DNA of 7,871 nt from Lachnospiraceae bacterium (GCA_014804565.1 JAAUZN010000052.1:28319-36189), one strand, 5' to 3'. Positions 1-7,529 are shown, numbered from the stretch's first letter. Program-made: numbers and translations. Notes: generated by a model not told the origin, from the sequence alone.

Positions 1-347
1 GAGACCTTGTCCATATCTAAGGAAACAGTAGAACCCTTCAGGTCCTCCGAGATCGTAACTGCATGCAGATAGCCGTCGGAACCATGGGAGAGGGATACGC
101 TGATCGACTTCTTTGGGATTAAGATCTTACAACCGCTGGTATTGCTTTCCGCATCGATCTTAATCTCCATCCTGCCGTCAGAAGTATCTAAAAAAAGCAG
201 CTCCGAGGTGGTGCCCTCCATCACCTTTCCCTGTACCGTGGCGATGATCTCCGCCGCCTGTACCTCCATGCCTGCCATCGGCAGGAGCATCAGTCCGGAA
301 GCCACACAGACTGCCGCGCACAAACATGATATTCTATTCTTTTTCAT
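1..347 (-). CDS. Secreted beta-rich protein of unknown function, 5' part only
   Basis: An open reading frame begins with ATG at 345-347 and stays open for 115 codons to the left edge, so the C-terminus is missing. The start is supported by a strong ribosome binding site (GGAGGAG, five bases upstream). Residues 1-32 form a clear signal peptide: basic MKKNR, a hydrophobic core, and a likely signal peptidase I site after VQA (residues 29-31). There is no lipobox, so the product is probably secreted or surface-retained by a missing C-terminal part. The mature part alternates short hydrophobic and polar stretches (ATVQGKV, ELLFLD, MEIKID, CKILIP, ISVSLS, LHAVTIS), which suggests a small beta-barrel or OB-like fold. 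I do not recognise the family with certainty and assign no function. It follows the transporter operon by 97 bases and appears to have its own promoter. Certain as a gene, uncertain as to role. Confidence 0.85.
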   Translation of the reverse strand, partial: MKKNRISCLCAAVCVASGLMLLPMAGMEVQAAEIIATVQGKVMEGTTSELLFLDTSDGRMEIKIDAESNTSGCKILIPKKSISVSLSHGSDGYLHAVTISEDLKGSTVSLDMDKV

Positions 348-352
348 ACGCA

Positions 353-359
353 CTCCTCC
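353..359 (-). promoter_or_regulatory. Ribosome binding site of the secreted-protein gene
   Basis: On the minus strand the sequence GGAGGAG lies five bases before the ATG at 345-347. It is close to a perfect anti-16S match and fixes the start of the partial left-edge gene, whose signal peptide begins immediately at this ATG. Confidence 0.8.
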
Positions 360-407
360 ATTCCATGCTGTATAATGGATTACCATAATAAATACTTATG
401 TAAATCT

Positions 408-437
408 ATCATACAACATTTTTGCAAAGAAATGCAA
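408..437 (-). promoter_or_regulatory. Candidate sigma-A-type promoter for the secreted-protein gene
   Basis: In the 97-base gap between the FtsX-type permease and the secreted-protein gene, the minus strand carries TATGAT (408-413; five of six matches to TATAAT) preceded at 18 bases by TTGCAT (432-437; begins TTG but otherwise a weak -35 box). Transcription from here would give a 5' leader of roughly 50 bases. The flanking DNA is AT-rich, unlike the neighbouring genes. TTGCA and TGCAA (422-426 and 433-437) form a small inverted repeat that covers the -35 box and could be a regulator site. The -10 box is convincing and the -35 box is not. Confidence 0.45.
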
Positions 438-444
438 GTCTTTT

Positions 445-1791
445 TTACTCGTTCCGTATCGCCGCCAGCGGGCTCAACCGCATCGCTCGTCTCGCCGGGA
501 AAAAGCCCGCCACCATCCCCACCAGGATTGCGAATATCAGTGACAGGAACACCAGCCAGACAGGAATGTAGGAGATGCCCCCCGTGGTGCCCATATATTC
601 GTTGGCCTGCGCCGCCACTTTATTGACCACCACAGACAGGATAAAGCTTAAGATCAGACCGATCACGCCGCCGATAAAGCCGATGAACCCGGCCTCCATC
701 AAAAACAGGCTGCGGATATTTCTAAGATCGCACCCCAGCACCTTCATCACACCGATCTCCTTGGTGCGCTCATAGATGGACATCATCATGGTATTGGTGA
801 TACCGATAGCCGCCACAAAAAGCGACACCGCGCCGATCCCGCCGAGTACCGCCTGAATGTACCCCATGGTCTTCTGCTCGGACTCCACCCACTCCGCCTG
901 ACTGTAGACATTGTAACCCATATCCGACAGAGATTTCTGTAATTCCACCACATTGTCCATGCTGTCCACATTCACCAAAAGCTGGCTGTAAAAAATTTCC
1001 TTGTAAGGCTTCCCTGTTTTTGTGGTGGGCTGCCCCGGAATCACCTTGTTTTTAAAAATCTTCTTCAGCTCCGCTGTGAGCTGATCGATATCGCAGTAGG
1101 TGTACCAGCCGTACTGGGACCATTGATTCTCCCCAGGATCCGCCTCCACCCCGCAGGTGTCGATCAGGTACTTTTTCGGCGGCTTCTTCGTCTGCCCGTT
1201 CTCATCTGTGGAGCCCGCCTCATAGTAGGCGTTCGTATCAAAGATGACAAAGATGGGATCGTTCATCAGATCGATATCCGGCAGTTCCTCTGTCTGCCAG
1301 TAGGAACCGCCGCTTCCCTTGGCATTATAAAAATATCGCAGCACCTGACAGCCGTAAAAGAAAGTCAGGGTCTTATCCCCGCCGGGAAGCTGCCCCTGTC
1401 CCACCGTGATATTCATTTCCTGAAAGGCTTCCGCAGGCATTCCCTGAATCTGCAGCCAGCCCTCATAGCTTCCGTATTTGGCTAACGCATCCGTCTCCAA
1501 TACAGGATAAACCGACTCCACATGATCCATCGTCAGAATTTCATCGATCAGTTTCTGATCCAGACGCTTCGCTTCCTCCGAATCGTCCCAGGGCGCGTTC
1601 ACCGTGATCTGGGTAAGGCTCCCGTAGGACTCGTACTGCGCCATTAGGGATCTACTCAATCCAAGACCAAGAGAAACCATGACCACGATAGAGGCCACGC
1701 CGATCACCACGCCGAGCACCGTCAGCACCGTTCTCACTTTTCTTTTCCAAAGATTACTGCTGCTCATCCGCAGCAAATCGAGAAATTTCAT
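445..1791 (-). CDS. MacB/FtsX-type ABC transporter permease (YtrF-like)
   Basis: This is a 448-residue permease of the MacB/FtsX family, which works with a MacB/LolD-type ATPase in the cytoplasmic membrane; such proteins act mechanically on extracytoplasmic substrates rather than as plain channels. The architecture is classic: a short cytoplasmic N-terminus, TM1 at about 22-43, a large extracytoplasmic domain at about 44-308, then three segments at about 311-336, 363-390 and 410-430. The family signature SIYERTKEIGVMKVLG sits at 338-353 between TM2 and TM3, and the C-terminus FFPARRAMRLSPLAAIRNE is typical. The extracellular domain has three cysteines (about 148, 213, 233). I chose the ATG at 1789-1791, preceded by GGGGA; a TTG four codons upstream is possible. 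It lies 29 bases after the Ig-like protein gene, and its ATPase is encoded two genes upstream. It resembles YtrF of Bacillus in type and operon position. The family is certain, the substrate unknown. Confidence 0.93.
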   Translation of the reverse strand: MKFLDLLRMSSSNLWKRKVRTVLTVLGVVIGVASIVVMVSLGLGLSRSLMAQYESYGSLTQITVNAPWDDSEEAKRLDQKLIDEILTMDHVESVYPVLETDALAKYGSYEGWLQIQGMPAEAFQEMNITVGQGQLPGGDKTLTFFYGCQVLRYFYNAKGSGGSYWQTEELPDIDLMNDPIFVIFDTNAYYEAGSTDENGQTKKPPKKYLIDTCGVEADPGENQWSQYGWYTYCDIDQLTAELKKIFKNKVIPGQPTTKTGKPYKEIFYSQLLVNVDSMDNVVELQKSLSDMGYNVYSQAEWVESEQKTMGYIQAVLGGIGAVSLFVAAIGITNTMMMSIYERTKEIGVMKVLGCDLRNIRSLFLMEAGFIGFIGGVIGLILSFILSVVVNKVAAQANEYMGTTGGISYIPVWLVFLSLIFAILVGMVAGFFPARRAMRLSPLAAIRNE

Positions 1792-1820
1792 AAAAATCCC
1801 CAATCCGCGCCGCCATCCGG

Positions 1821-3677
1821 CTAATTAAACAGATCCTTTTCCAGCTCTGCTATCTCCTCCGCCCGCTCAAGAGCTTCCTTCTTCTTTTTCCGAAGCTTTA
1901 AGAATACGGTCAGACCTGCTGCCGCAACGACTACCACCGCAGCGATGATTCCTACGATCAGCCCCGTCTTGGGTTTGCCGCCCTCCTCGTCGCCCATCAT
2001 CATATCATCGCCCATCATCATGTCGTCAAACATCATGTCATCCATAAAGGCCTCCGACACAAAGAGAGTGATCTCCTTCTCCGCCGTGGTTACATTCCCC
2101 GCGTCATCCTCGTAGGAAATCTCCACCTTCACAATGCCGTCGTCCATGGTTGCGGCCGCACCCGTCAGCATCACATCCACATTGCCCGTATTGCCGGACT
2201 GCAGATTGCCTACAAAGGCCGAAGCCTCCTCTATGGAGTCCGCCACAAATTTTACCTGCACATTATAGAGCGTAGTCTTTCCCGTATTGTAAATGCTAAA
2301 CATCACGTTAGACTGGGAGCCCACCTCGATATCCGAAGGCACCACCTCCGGAATGCTGGTGTCAAAGCGGCTCTCCTGCAGGATCGGAATGGACACACTT
2401 GCCTTGTCCGTCAGGTCAAAGACCGTGCCCGCATCGTATGTCATATTCACATCAAGAACATAAGGCTTCTGTGCCAGATCCGCCTTCGCCGTCATCTCGA
2501 TCACGATATCCGCCGCCGTATCCGGGGAGATCTGATTCATGTAAACGGAGCTGGCACCGGAGGTGGGCAGAAAAGCGGAGTAGGTATTGGTCTTATCCTC
2601 CCCCTCCTGGGCCGCCTGCATATCGAAAAGTACGTTCGTCACCGCTGTATCCTTAGAGGTATTCTGCACATGGATCGTCAAGGTGAAAGTCTCCCCCGCG
2701 TATACATCTTTAGGATCCGTCTCAAAACCTGTCACCACGATACGGGGCTTGGAGCCGGATGTCTCCTGCCCGTTGCCGCCGATGATCCCGCTGCCCGGCT
2801 TGCCGATGGTCTTCACATACACCGTAAGCTCCGCCGGTTCCTCGCTGCGGATACCAGCCTTGGTGTAGGATATATGGAATTTTAACGGATAATAGCCGCT
2901 CATCACATCGCTTCTGGTGGTGAAACGGAAGGTGAACTCCCTGCGGTTCTGCATCGCCTGTTCCTTGGTCTGGCAGCCGGGAATATAAGGCTCCGTCTGC
3001 AGGTAATTCGTCGTATCCGGCTCGAAGGGCCACTCTGTCACCTGATTGGAGATCACCGGCTCCACGATCAGATCGTTCAGCTCCTCGGTGCCGAAATTCA
3101 TAATGGGCAGCACGATGGCCACACTCTGTCCGTAGCTCACGATCGGCGTCTCCCAGTTGTCCGCCACCTGTAAAAACTCACTGGTGGTCTGGGACACCTT
3201 CGCCACCGCGGTAGACTCCATAGTACCCTTGACGGAACTCACATAAGCCCACAACTCTGTCAGGGACATCTCCGTGTTGGCGATATAATACACCGCGCTG
3301 TCAAAGACCTTATGCAGGCTTTCCATCACCTTTTCGTCCAGATGATAGCGGACTTCCAGGCTCTGCATATAATAGAGCAGATCCGCGTCGGCATCAGCCC
3401 GGTCATCGTCCGTAATGACCCGGTCGGAGGATCGCTCCACATACTTGATGTCGTTCTCGCTGTCCTTGTCATCATTATCTTTTTTGTTGGCAGGCTTATT
3501 CGTCGATGTCGAGTTTCCACTGGCAGTGTCTTCCTGCACCGCCTCCACATAAGGCATGGCACCCAAAAACTGTGGCAACATCAAAACAGCAGCAAAGCAA
3601 AGCACGACACTGAGAAGTACCCTGCACATTGCTTCCTTGATTGTAACCTTTCCTCTCCCGTTCCTCTCTCTCTTCAT
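1821..3677 (-). CDS. Secreted, C-terminally anchored Ig-like (COG1361/CARDB-type) protein, putative ABC accessory protein
   Basis: This 618-residue protein has a hydrophobic signal or anchor segment at about 17-42, a low-complexity charged linker (about 50-100, rich in Asp, Lys, Ser, Asn), a probably helical part (about 98-170) and three successive beta-rich domains (about 172-290, 311-432, 440-540). The pattern YAGETFTLTIHVQNTS at 326-341 is typical of CARDB/COG1361 Ig-like folds. A Met/Asp-rich block follows (545-565), then a single membrane helix (about 572-594), the stop-transfer KLRKKKK (594-600) and a charged helical tail. Almost all of it should lie outside the cell. The start is ATG at 3675-3677 with GGAAGG eight bases upstream; Met17 is an alternative that would shorten the basic N-terminus. 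The gene sits between a MacB-type ATPase and its permease, so I infer it is an extracellular partner of that transporter, positionally like MacA but unrelated in sequence. The topology is well supported; the role is inference. Confidence 0.85.
   Translation of the reverse strand: MKRERNGRGKVTIKEAMCRVLLSVVLCFAAVLMLPQFLGAMPYVEAVQEDTASGNSTSTNKPANKKDNDDKDSENDIKYVERSSDRVITDDDRADADADLLYYMQSLEVRYHLDEKVMESLHKVFDSAVYYIANTEMSLTELWAYVSSVKGTMESTAVAKVSQTTSEFLQVADNWETPIVSYGQSVAIVLPIMNFGTEELNDLIVEPVISNQVTEWPFEPDTTNYLQTEPYIPGCQTKEQAMQNRREFTFRFTTRSDVMSGYYPLKFHISYTKAGIRSEEPAELTVYVKTIGKPGSGIIGGNGQETSGSKPRIVVTGFETDPKDVYAGETFTLTIHVQNTSKDTAVTNVLFDMQAAQEGEDKTNTYSAFLPTSGASSVYMNQISPDTAADIVIEMTAKADLAQKPYVLDVNMTYDAGTVFDLTDKASVSIPILQESRFDTSIPEVVPSDIEVGSQSNVMFSIYNTGKTTLYNVQVKFVADSIEEASAFVGNLQSGNTGNVDVMLTGAAATMDDGIVKVEISYEDDAGNVTTAEKEITLFVSEAFMDDMMFDDMMMGDDMMMGDEEGGKPKTGLIVGIIAAVVVVAAAGLTVFLKLRKKKKEALERAEEIAELEKDLFN
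1983..2045 (-). repeat. Met/Asp-rich coding repeat (MMMGDD-type units)
   Basis: Inside the Ig-like protein gene, codons 545-565 encode an almost pure Met and Asp/Glu block: nine Met and nine acidic residues in 21 positions, with MMMGDD followed directly by MMMGDE. At the DNA level this is an 18-base unit repeated about twice (GATGATATGATGATGGGC-like) plus a diverged third copy. It lies just before the transmembrane helix on the extracellular side. Trinucleotide-rich repeats of this sort can change length by slippage. A metal-binding or flexible-spacer role is possible but not shown. Confidence 0.7.
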
Positions 3678-3719
3678 CTCTCCATCCTTCCACCAAAAGC
3701 ACTGTTTCCGTTCTATTCC

Positions 3720-4484
3720 CTATCGAAGGGGCTCTGCTGCCTCCGTCTGCGCCACGATCTCATCCGGCATTTCCTCGCCGCTGTGATCCTCCACCTCCAG
3801 TATCTTTCCGTCCCGGATCCGGATGATCACATCCGCAAATCCCGCCAGATAATTGTCATGGGTGACCATCACAAGCGTCTGGTTTTTCTCCCGCACCACC
3901 CGTTTCATCAGATTCATGACCTCCACCGAAGTGTTGGAATCCAGATTGCCGGTGGGCTCGTCCGCAAAGATGATCTCCGGCTCCACCACCAGCGCTCTGG
4001 CCACACCCACACGCTGCTGCTGTCCGCCTGACATCTGGTTCGGCCTGTGCCTCTTATGCTTGGTCAGCCCCACCAGATCCAACATCTCCTCGGCCTTTTT
4101 ATTGCGGCTCTTTTTATCCATTCCCTGAAAAGTCAGGGGAAGCGCCACATTCTCGATAGCGTTCATGGTGCCCATCAGATTAAAGGACTGAAAGATAAAT
4201 CCGATGTGCTCCCTGCGAAAGGCCACAAGCTGGTTCTCGCTCTTATCCTCCATGTGCTCTCCCGCGATCACGATCTCGCCCTTGGTGGGCTTTTCCAGCC
4301 CTGCCAGCATATTGAGCAGGGTGGACTTCCCGGAGCCGGACGCTCCCACGATGGAACAGAACTGTCCCCGTCTGATGGAGAAGCTGACGCCGTTTAACGC
4401 CCGCACCCGCTCCTCCCCGACCCGGTATATCTTATAGAGATCTTTTACCTCGATCACAGGTCTGTCCCATCTGTTGTCGTCCAC
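3720..4484 (-). CDS. MacB/LolD-type ABC transporter ATP-binding protein (YtrE-like)
   Basis: This 254-residue ATPase hydrolyses ATP at the cytoplasmic face to drive a MacB/FtsX-type permease, very probably the one at 445-1791. All motifs are intact: Walker A GASGSGKST at 47-55, Q-loop Gln99 in IFQSFNLM, signature MSGGQQQR at 151-158, Walker B IIFADEPTGNLD at 171-182 with Asp175 and Glu176, and the H-loop His209 in MVTHD. The ADEPTGNLD form and the IYRVGEERVRALNGVSF opening are characteristic of the MacB/LolD/FtsE group. The C-terminal 20 or so residues are an acidic extension without a recognisable domain. The start is GTG at 4482-4484; GGGAG lies six bases upstream and no ATG is available before Walker A. 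The gene starts 14 bases after the stop of the large permease, and the Ig-like protein gene follows after 42 bases, so it is part of the same transcript. Confidence 0.95.
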   Translation of the reverse strand: MDDNRWDRPVIEVKDLYKIYRVGEERVRALNGVSFSIRRGQFCSIVGASGSGKSTLLNMLAGLEKPTKGEIVIAGEHMEDKSENQLVAFRREHIGFIFQSFNLMGTMNAIENVALPLTFQGMDKKSRNKKAEEMLDLVGLTKHKRHRPNQMSGGQQQRVGVARALVVEPEIIFADEPTGNLDSNTSVEVMNLMKRVVREKNQTLVMVTHDNYLAGFADVIIRIRDGKILEVEDHSGEEMPDEIVAQTEAAEPLR

Positions 4485-4498
4485 GATCCGCTCCCTCT

Positions 4499-6649
4499 CT
4501 ATTCTGTGTAAGCCGTGGCTTCCTCCACGAAATCCGGCACTTCTCCGGTGATAAAGTTATAACTGAAATAATAGCTGTCTCTCTGATAAGGATAGTCGGT
4601 GTTCTTCTTGAATACAACCTCCACCGAATAATTCTCATCCGTCGCTTTATAGCCGCCCCAGTAGGAATCCAGATACTCCGGATGAATGTGCGGCAGAATC
4701 TGCGCGATCTGCTCTTCCTCATAAAAGGTCTCCCGCACGGTGTAATCCCTGTAATCGCCGTCCACCCGCACGGCCCGCGCCGTATTTCCACGCATCGTAT
4801 TGTAGGAAATCGTATCAGCACCCGCTTCCATTAACTCGTTGTGATAACAGGTCACCGTGACACTGTCGATATCCTCCGCATTCAGCTGCACCGGATAATA
4901 GGCCTCCATCTTTTTCAGCAGAGTAATAGTATTTTCAAAGCTGTCGTACACCTGCCATTGTCTTGAGGAGTAGTTGTCATAGTCAAAATAGAGTTGTCCG
5001 CAGGGCCGGTTGTCCCTTGCAAAGGTAAAATCAACCTTCTCCATATCCTTGATCCAGGCATCTCTCAGCTGCAGCACTTCCTCTTTGGGAACCGCCACTC
5101 TGACAGCGCCGTTGGTGTAGGCGATCCCTGTCACTCTGTCGTAGGAAGTCTCGTCGGTCATTGCCTGGAAAGTTCCCTTTTTAAACTCTGTCGTCCGAAA
5201 GATCCGATCCAAAAGCACCGCCGTCTCAGAATCCTCATAGTCCACCCGGATCGCTCTGACCGCTTCCCTGCCGGAACGCAGACGATACAGGATCCGCACG
5301 GTCCTGGGTGTTGTCATCTCCTCCACAGCCGCCTCGTCCGTCTGCAGATAAGCCTGTGCGAGCGCCAAAACCGGTTCTATATCTGTCAAAAACATATGCT
5401 CTCTCACATAATCATCGTCACTGACATACGACAGATTCTCGTCCCAATAGCCATCATAATATCCATCTGTCAAAATTGCAATACTCTCCACCTTATTTTG
5501 TGCCGGCAGATAGTTGTCATACCTGAACAGATCCCATTTGAAGATGCAAAATATTGCCAAAACACCCACTAATGCCACGCCGCTGGACACCAGATGCTTA
5601 AACAGACTTCGAATGTCAAAATCATAGAGCACCTCCATAACGCAGCAGAAGATCACGCCCGCCACTGCCATGGCAAGTACCTGCAGTACTTCATTCTTCA
5701 TAGAGGTGGAATATACCAGTATGCCAACCATAAGCGCTGCCGGGATCACCACTGCCACCTTAAGGATAGGCTCCAAAATCGGAAAAGCGATGGCTTTGCC
5801 TGCCGCCTCTGAGGGTCTTTTTCTGTAAGCCGCATAGGCAAGCAAAAGAAGTGCTGCCGCAATCAGAATCCATCTGCCCACAAAAGGAAGTGCGAGCTCT
5901 GCCTTGGCCGCCGTATCCGGCAGATTCTTGAGGTACCAGATATTGTTGGTCACATCCGTAAGTACTGACAGTTTCAACCCGTAAGATTGAAAATAGTTGG
6001 TATAGGTTCTGAAAAAATTCTCCATCATATCTTCTATCAGAAGACGCACAACGAATTCATACAGTGCAAGCACCGCGAATCCGCAGATTGTCACAAACCA
6101 GTTTCCGGTCAGCATCACCGCCAGGATCATCATATGGTAAAAAACCAGAAACATGACCAGATTCCATAAAAAGGCCAGACCCACATCCGTAAGCACCGAT
6201 CCGTTCACCGCCCCCTGAGAAGCCGCGATCACCAGGCCGAAGAGAATGCCTGTCAGATTCGCTGTCAGGTAAATAAAAAGTCCGTTTAAATAGACCGCCG
6301 CAAATCTTCTGTTTTTGGTCACCGGCACGCTGTGGTACAGATCCACCTTCCGTCTGTTATACAGATAGGAAAAACCCTGCATCCCGATGAGCGCCGCCAA
6401 AGGAATGATGATCTTGTACATATCATCCGAAAATCCAAGGGCATCCTTCACTGCCCGATACAATGCATCCTGAAATTCTGCCGCCGTCCTGTAAATACCG
6501 CGCGCATTATAATCTTTGATACGGCTCAAATAGATCATTGTGATGCCGCCATAGGGCAGAAGCTGTGACAATACCGCCACGATCCAGACCCAGATCCGTC
6601 GTTTATGATTTTCCCTGCAACTAGCCCAGAATGAGTTTTTTGATGTCAT
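4499..6649 (-). CDS. Large ABC-2-like permease with extracellular C-terminal domain (YtrC/D position)
   Basis: This 716-residue membrane protein is probably the partner of the ATPase at 6621-7526. Hydrophobic segments lie at about 19-40, 78-97, 117-143, 155-178, 183-205, 257-275, 293-313, 321-341 and 353-371. Positive residues (HKRR near 15, RRK and KNRR at 99-115, YRKR near 275) place the N-terminus inside and, with nine helices, the last 345 residues outside. The cytoplasmic segment RRKVDLYHSVPVTKNRR is typical of a clostridial permease group whose soluble C-terminal region I recall as DUF6449-like; that name needs checking. The C-terminal part is rich in Tyr, Asp and Glu. Start ATG at 6647-6649, with GGAGG nine bases upstream, inside the ATPase gene; the 29-base overlap suggests translational coupling. 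Two small permeases occupy this slot in Bacillus ytr, so this one may work as a homodimer. Substrate unknown. Confidence 0.85.
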   Translation of the reverse strand: MTSKNSFWASCRENHKRRIWVWIVAVLSQLLPYGGITMIYLSRIKDYNARGIYRTAAEFQDALYRAVKDALGFSDDMYKIIIPLAALIGMQGFSYLYNRRKVDLYHSVPVTKNRRFAAVYLNGLFIYLTANLTGILFGLVIAASQGAVNGSVLTDVGLAFLWNLVMFLVFYHMMILAVMLTGNWFVTICGFAVLALYEFVVRLLIEDMMENFFRTYTNYFQSYGLKLSVLTDVTNNIWYLKNLPDTAAKAELALPFVGRWILIAAALLLLAYAAYRKRPSEAAGKAIAFPILEPILKVAVVIPAALMVGILVYSTSMKNEVLQVLAMAVAGVIFCCVMEVLYDFDIRSLFKHLVSSGVALVGVLAIFCIFKWDLFRYDNYLPAQNKVESIAILTDGYYDGYWDENLSYVSDDDYVREHMFLTDIEPVLALAQAYLQTDEAAVEEMTTPRTVRILYRLRSGREAVRAIRVDYEDSETAVLLDRIFRTTEFKKGTFQAMTDETSYDRVTGIAYTNGAVRVAVPKEEVLQLRDAWIKDMEKVDFTFARDNRPCGQLYFDYDNYSSRQWQVYDSFENTITLLKKMEAYYPVQLNAEDIDSVTVTCYHNELMEAGADTISYNTMRGNTARAVRVDGDYRDYTVRETFYEEEQIAQILPHIHPEYLDSYWGGYKATDENYSVEVVFKKNTDYPYQRDSYYFSYNFITGEVPDFVEEATAYTE

Positions 6650-7526
6650 AGCCTACCACCTCCGTCTCGCTGATAAAAATCTCTTCCAGAGAAAGGGGAA
6701 GCACCTCGTAAAAGATTGTGTCCACCGTGGCGAATCTCGCCTCCACTTCCTCTCTTGTACTGCGCAGGGTGATCGTGGAAAGCGACCCCCGCTGTTCCTT
6801 TTTCAAAATTTCCAGACCGTTCAATGCCTTCAGTTCATCCTCCACTGTGGTGAACACGCACTGCACCTTCTGGATATTACACTTCATATCCTCCAGATCC
6901 TTGGACAGCAGAACGCCGCCCTTATGTAAAAGCCCCACATGATCACAGATATCCTCCAGCTCCCGCAGATTGTGGGAGGCGATCACCGGCGTAAGCCCCC
7001 GCTCCTCCATCTCCTTGGCAAAGATCGACTTGATCCCCTGCCGCATGACCGGATCCAGCCCGTCAAAAGTCTCATCGCAGAGAATGTATTTGGTGCGGGC
7101 ACAGATACCAAGCAGCAGAGCCAGCTGCTTCTTCATACCTTTGGAGAAGGTGCCGATCTTCCGGTTTGGTTCCAGATTAAATTTCTCCAGATATTGATAA
7201 TATTCTTCTCTGTCAAACGCTTTATAAATACCGCTGTAATACCGCTCCATTGTCCGGGCGTTGGCGTTGGCGAAAAAGTAAGGTTCATCCGCAATAAAAA
7301 ACAGCAGCTCCTTCGCTTCCACATTGTCATACACCGGCATATTGTCCACTGCCACCGTGCCCTCGTCGGGTTTCAGTACGCCCGCTATCATGCGCAGCAC
7401 CGTACTCTTTCCTGCGCCGTTGGTGCCGATCAGGCCGAACACCGTCTTTTCCCTGATGGTGACGCTGACCTCATCCACGGCTTTGATCTTTTCAAAATGC
7501 TTCGTCACATTATGTATCTCTATCAT
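6621..7526 (-). CDS. ABC transporter ATP-binding protein (YtrB/CcmA-type)
   Basis: This 301-residue ATPase should power the large permease encoded immediately downstream. Walker A GTNGAGKST is at 34-42, the signature is FSKGMKKQ at 127-134 (the FSKGM form common in this group instead of LSGGQ), Walker B is YILCDETFDGLDP at 147-159 with Asp151 and Glu152, and the H-loop His185 lies in VIASHN. At the usual Q-loop position the sequence reads IADEPYFF (78-85), with no Gln. A C-terminal region of about 90 residues after the nucleotide-binding domain is typical of the CcmA/YtrB group. I chose ATG at 7524-7526, with AGAGGAG just upstream, because the protein then opens MIEIHNVTKHFEK as family members do; an 18-codon extension to a TTG at 7578-7580 lacks family support. 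It follows the GntR gene by 69 bases and overlaps the permease gene by 29. Confidence 0.93.
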   Translation of the reverse strand: MIEIHNVTKHFEKIKAVDEVSVTIREKTVFGLIGTNGAGKSTVLRMIAGVLKPDEGTVAVDNMPVYDNVEAKELLFFIADEPYFFANANARTMERYYSGIYKAFDREEYYQYLEKFNLEPNRKIGTFSKGMKKQLALLLGICARTKYILCDETFDGLDPVMRQGIKSIFAKEMEERGLTPVIASHNLRELEDICDHVGLLHKGGVLLSKDLEDMKCNIQKVQCVFTTVEDELKALNGLEILKKEQRGSLSTITLRSTREEVEARFATVDTIFYEVLPLSLEEIFISETEVVGYDIKKLILG

Positions 7527-7529
7527 AAG

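Noticed and set aside
371..376. Plus-strand TATAAT as a promoter reading into 377 onwards
   Set aside because: There is no matching -35 box at a proper distance and no plus-strand gene downstream; AT-rich intergenic DNA makes chance matches likely.
421..444. Possible intrinsic terminator after the FtsX-type permease gene
   Set aside because: The TTGCA/TGCAA inverted repeat has only five base pairs and is followed by an A-rich, not T-rich, stretch on the transcribed strand, so no terminator is supported; read-through into the secreted-protein gene is possible.
1123..1485. Plus-strand open frame of 120 codons
   Set aside because: It is antisense to the extracellular domain of the FtsX-type permease, with no domain, signal or ribosome binding site.
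1792..1803. Four-codon extension of the FtsX-type permease from a TTG at 1801-1803
   Set aside because: The ATG at 1789-1791 gives the usual family N-terminus; the TTG is possible but adds nothing recognisable.
3312..4031. Long plus-strand open frame of 239 codons
   Set aside because: It lies antisense across the end of the MacB-type ATPase gene and the beginning of the Ig-like protein gene, both of which have clear motifs; its His/Leu-rich translation shows no domain and it has no good ribosome binding site.
4994..5572. Plus-strand open frame of 192 codons
   Set aside because: It is antisense to the large permease gene, has Cys/His/Ile-rich composition typical of a reverse-frame shadow and no recognisable family.
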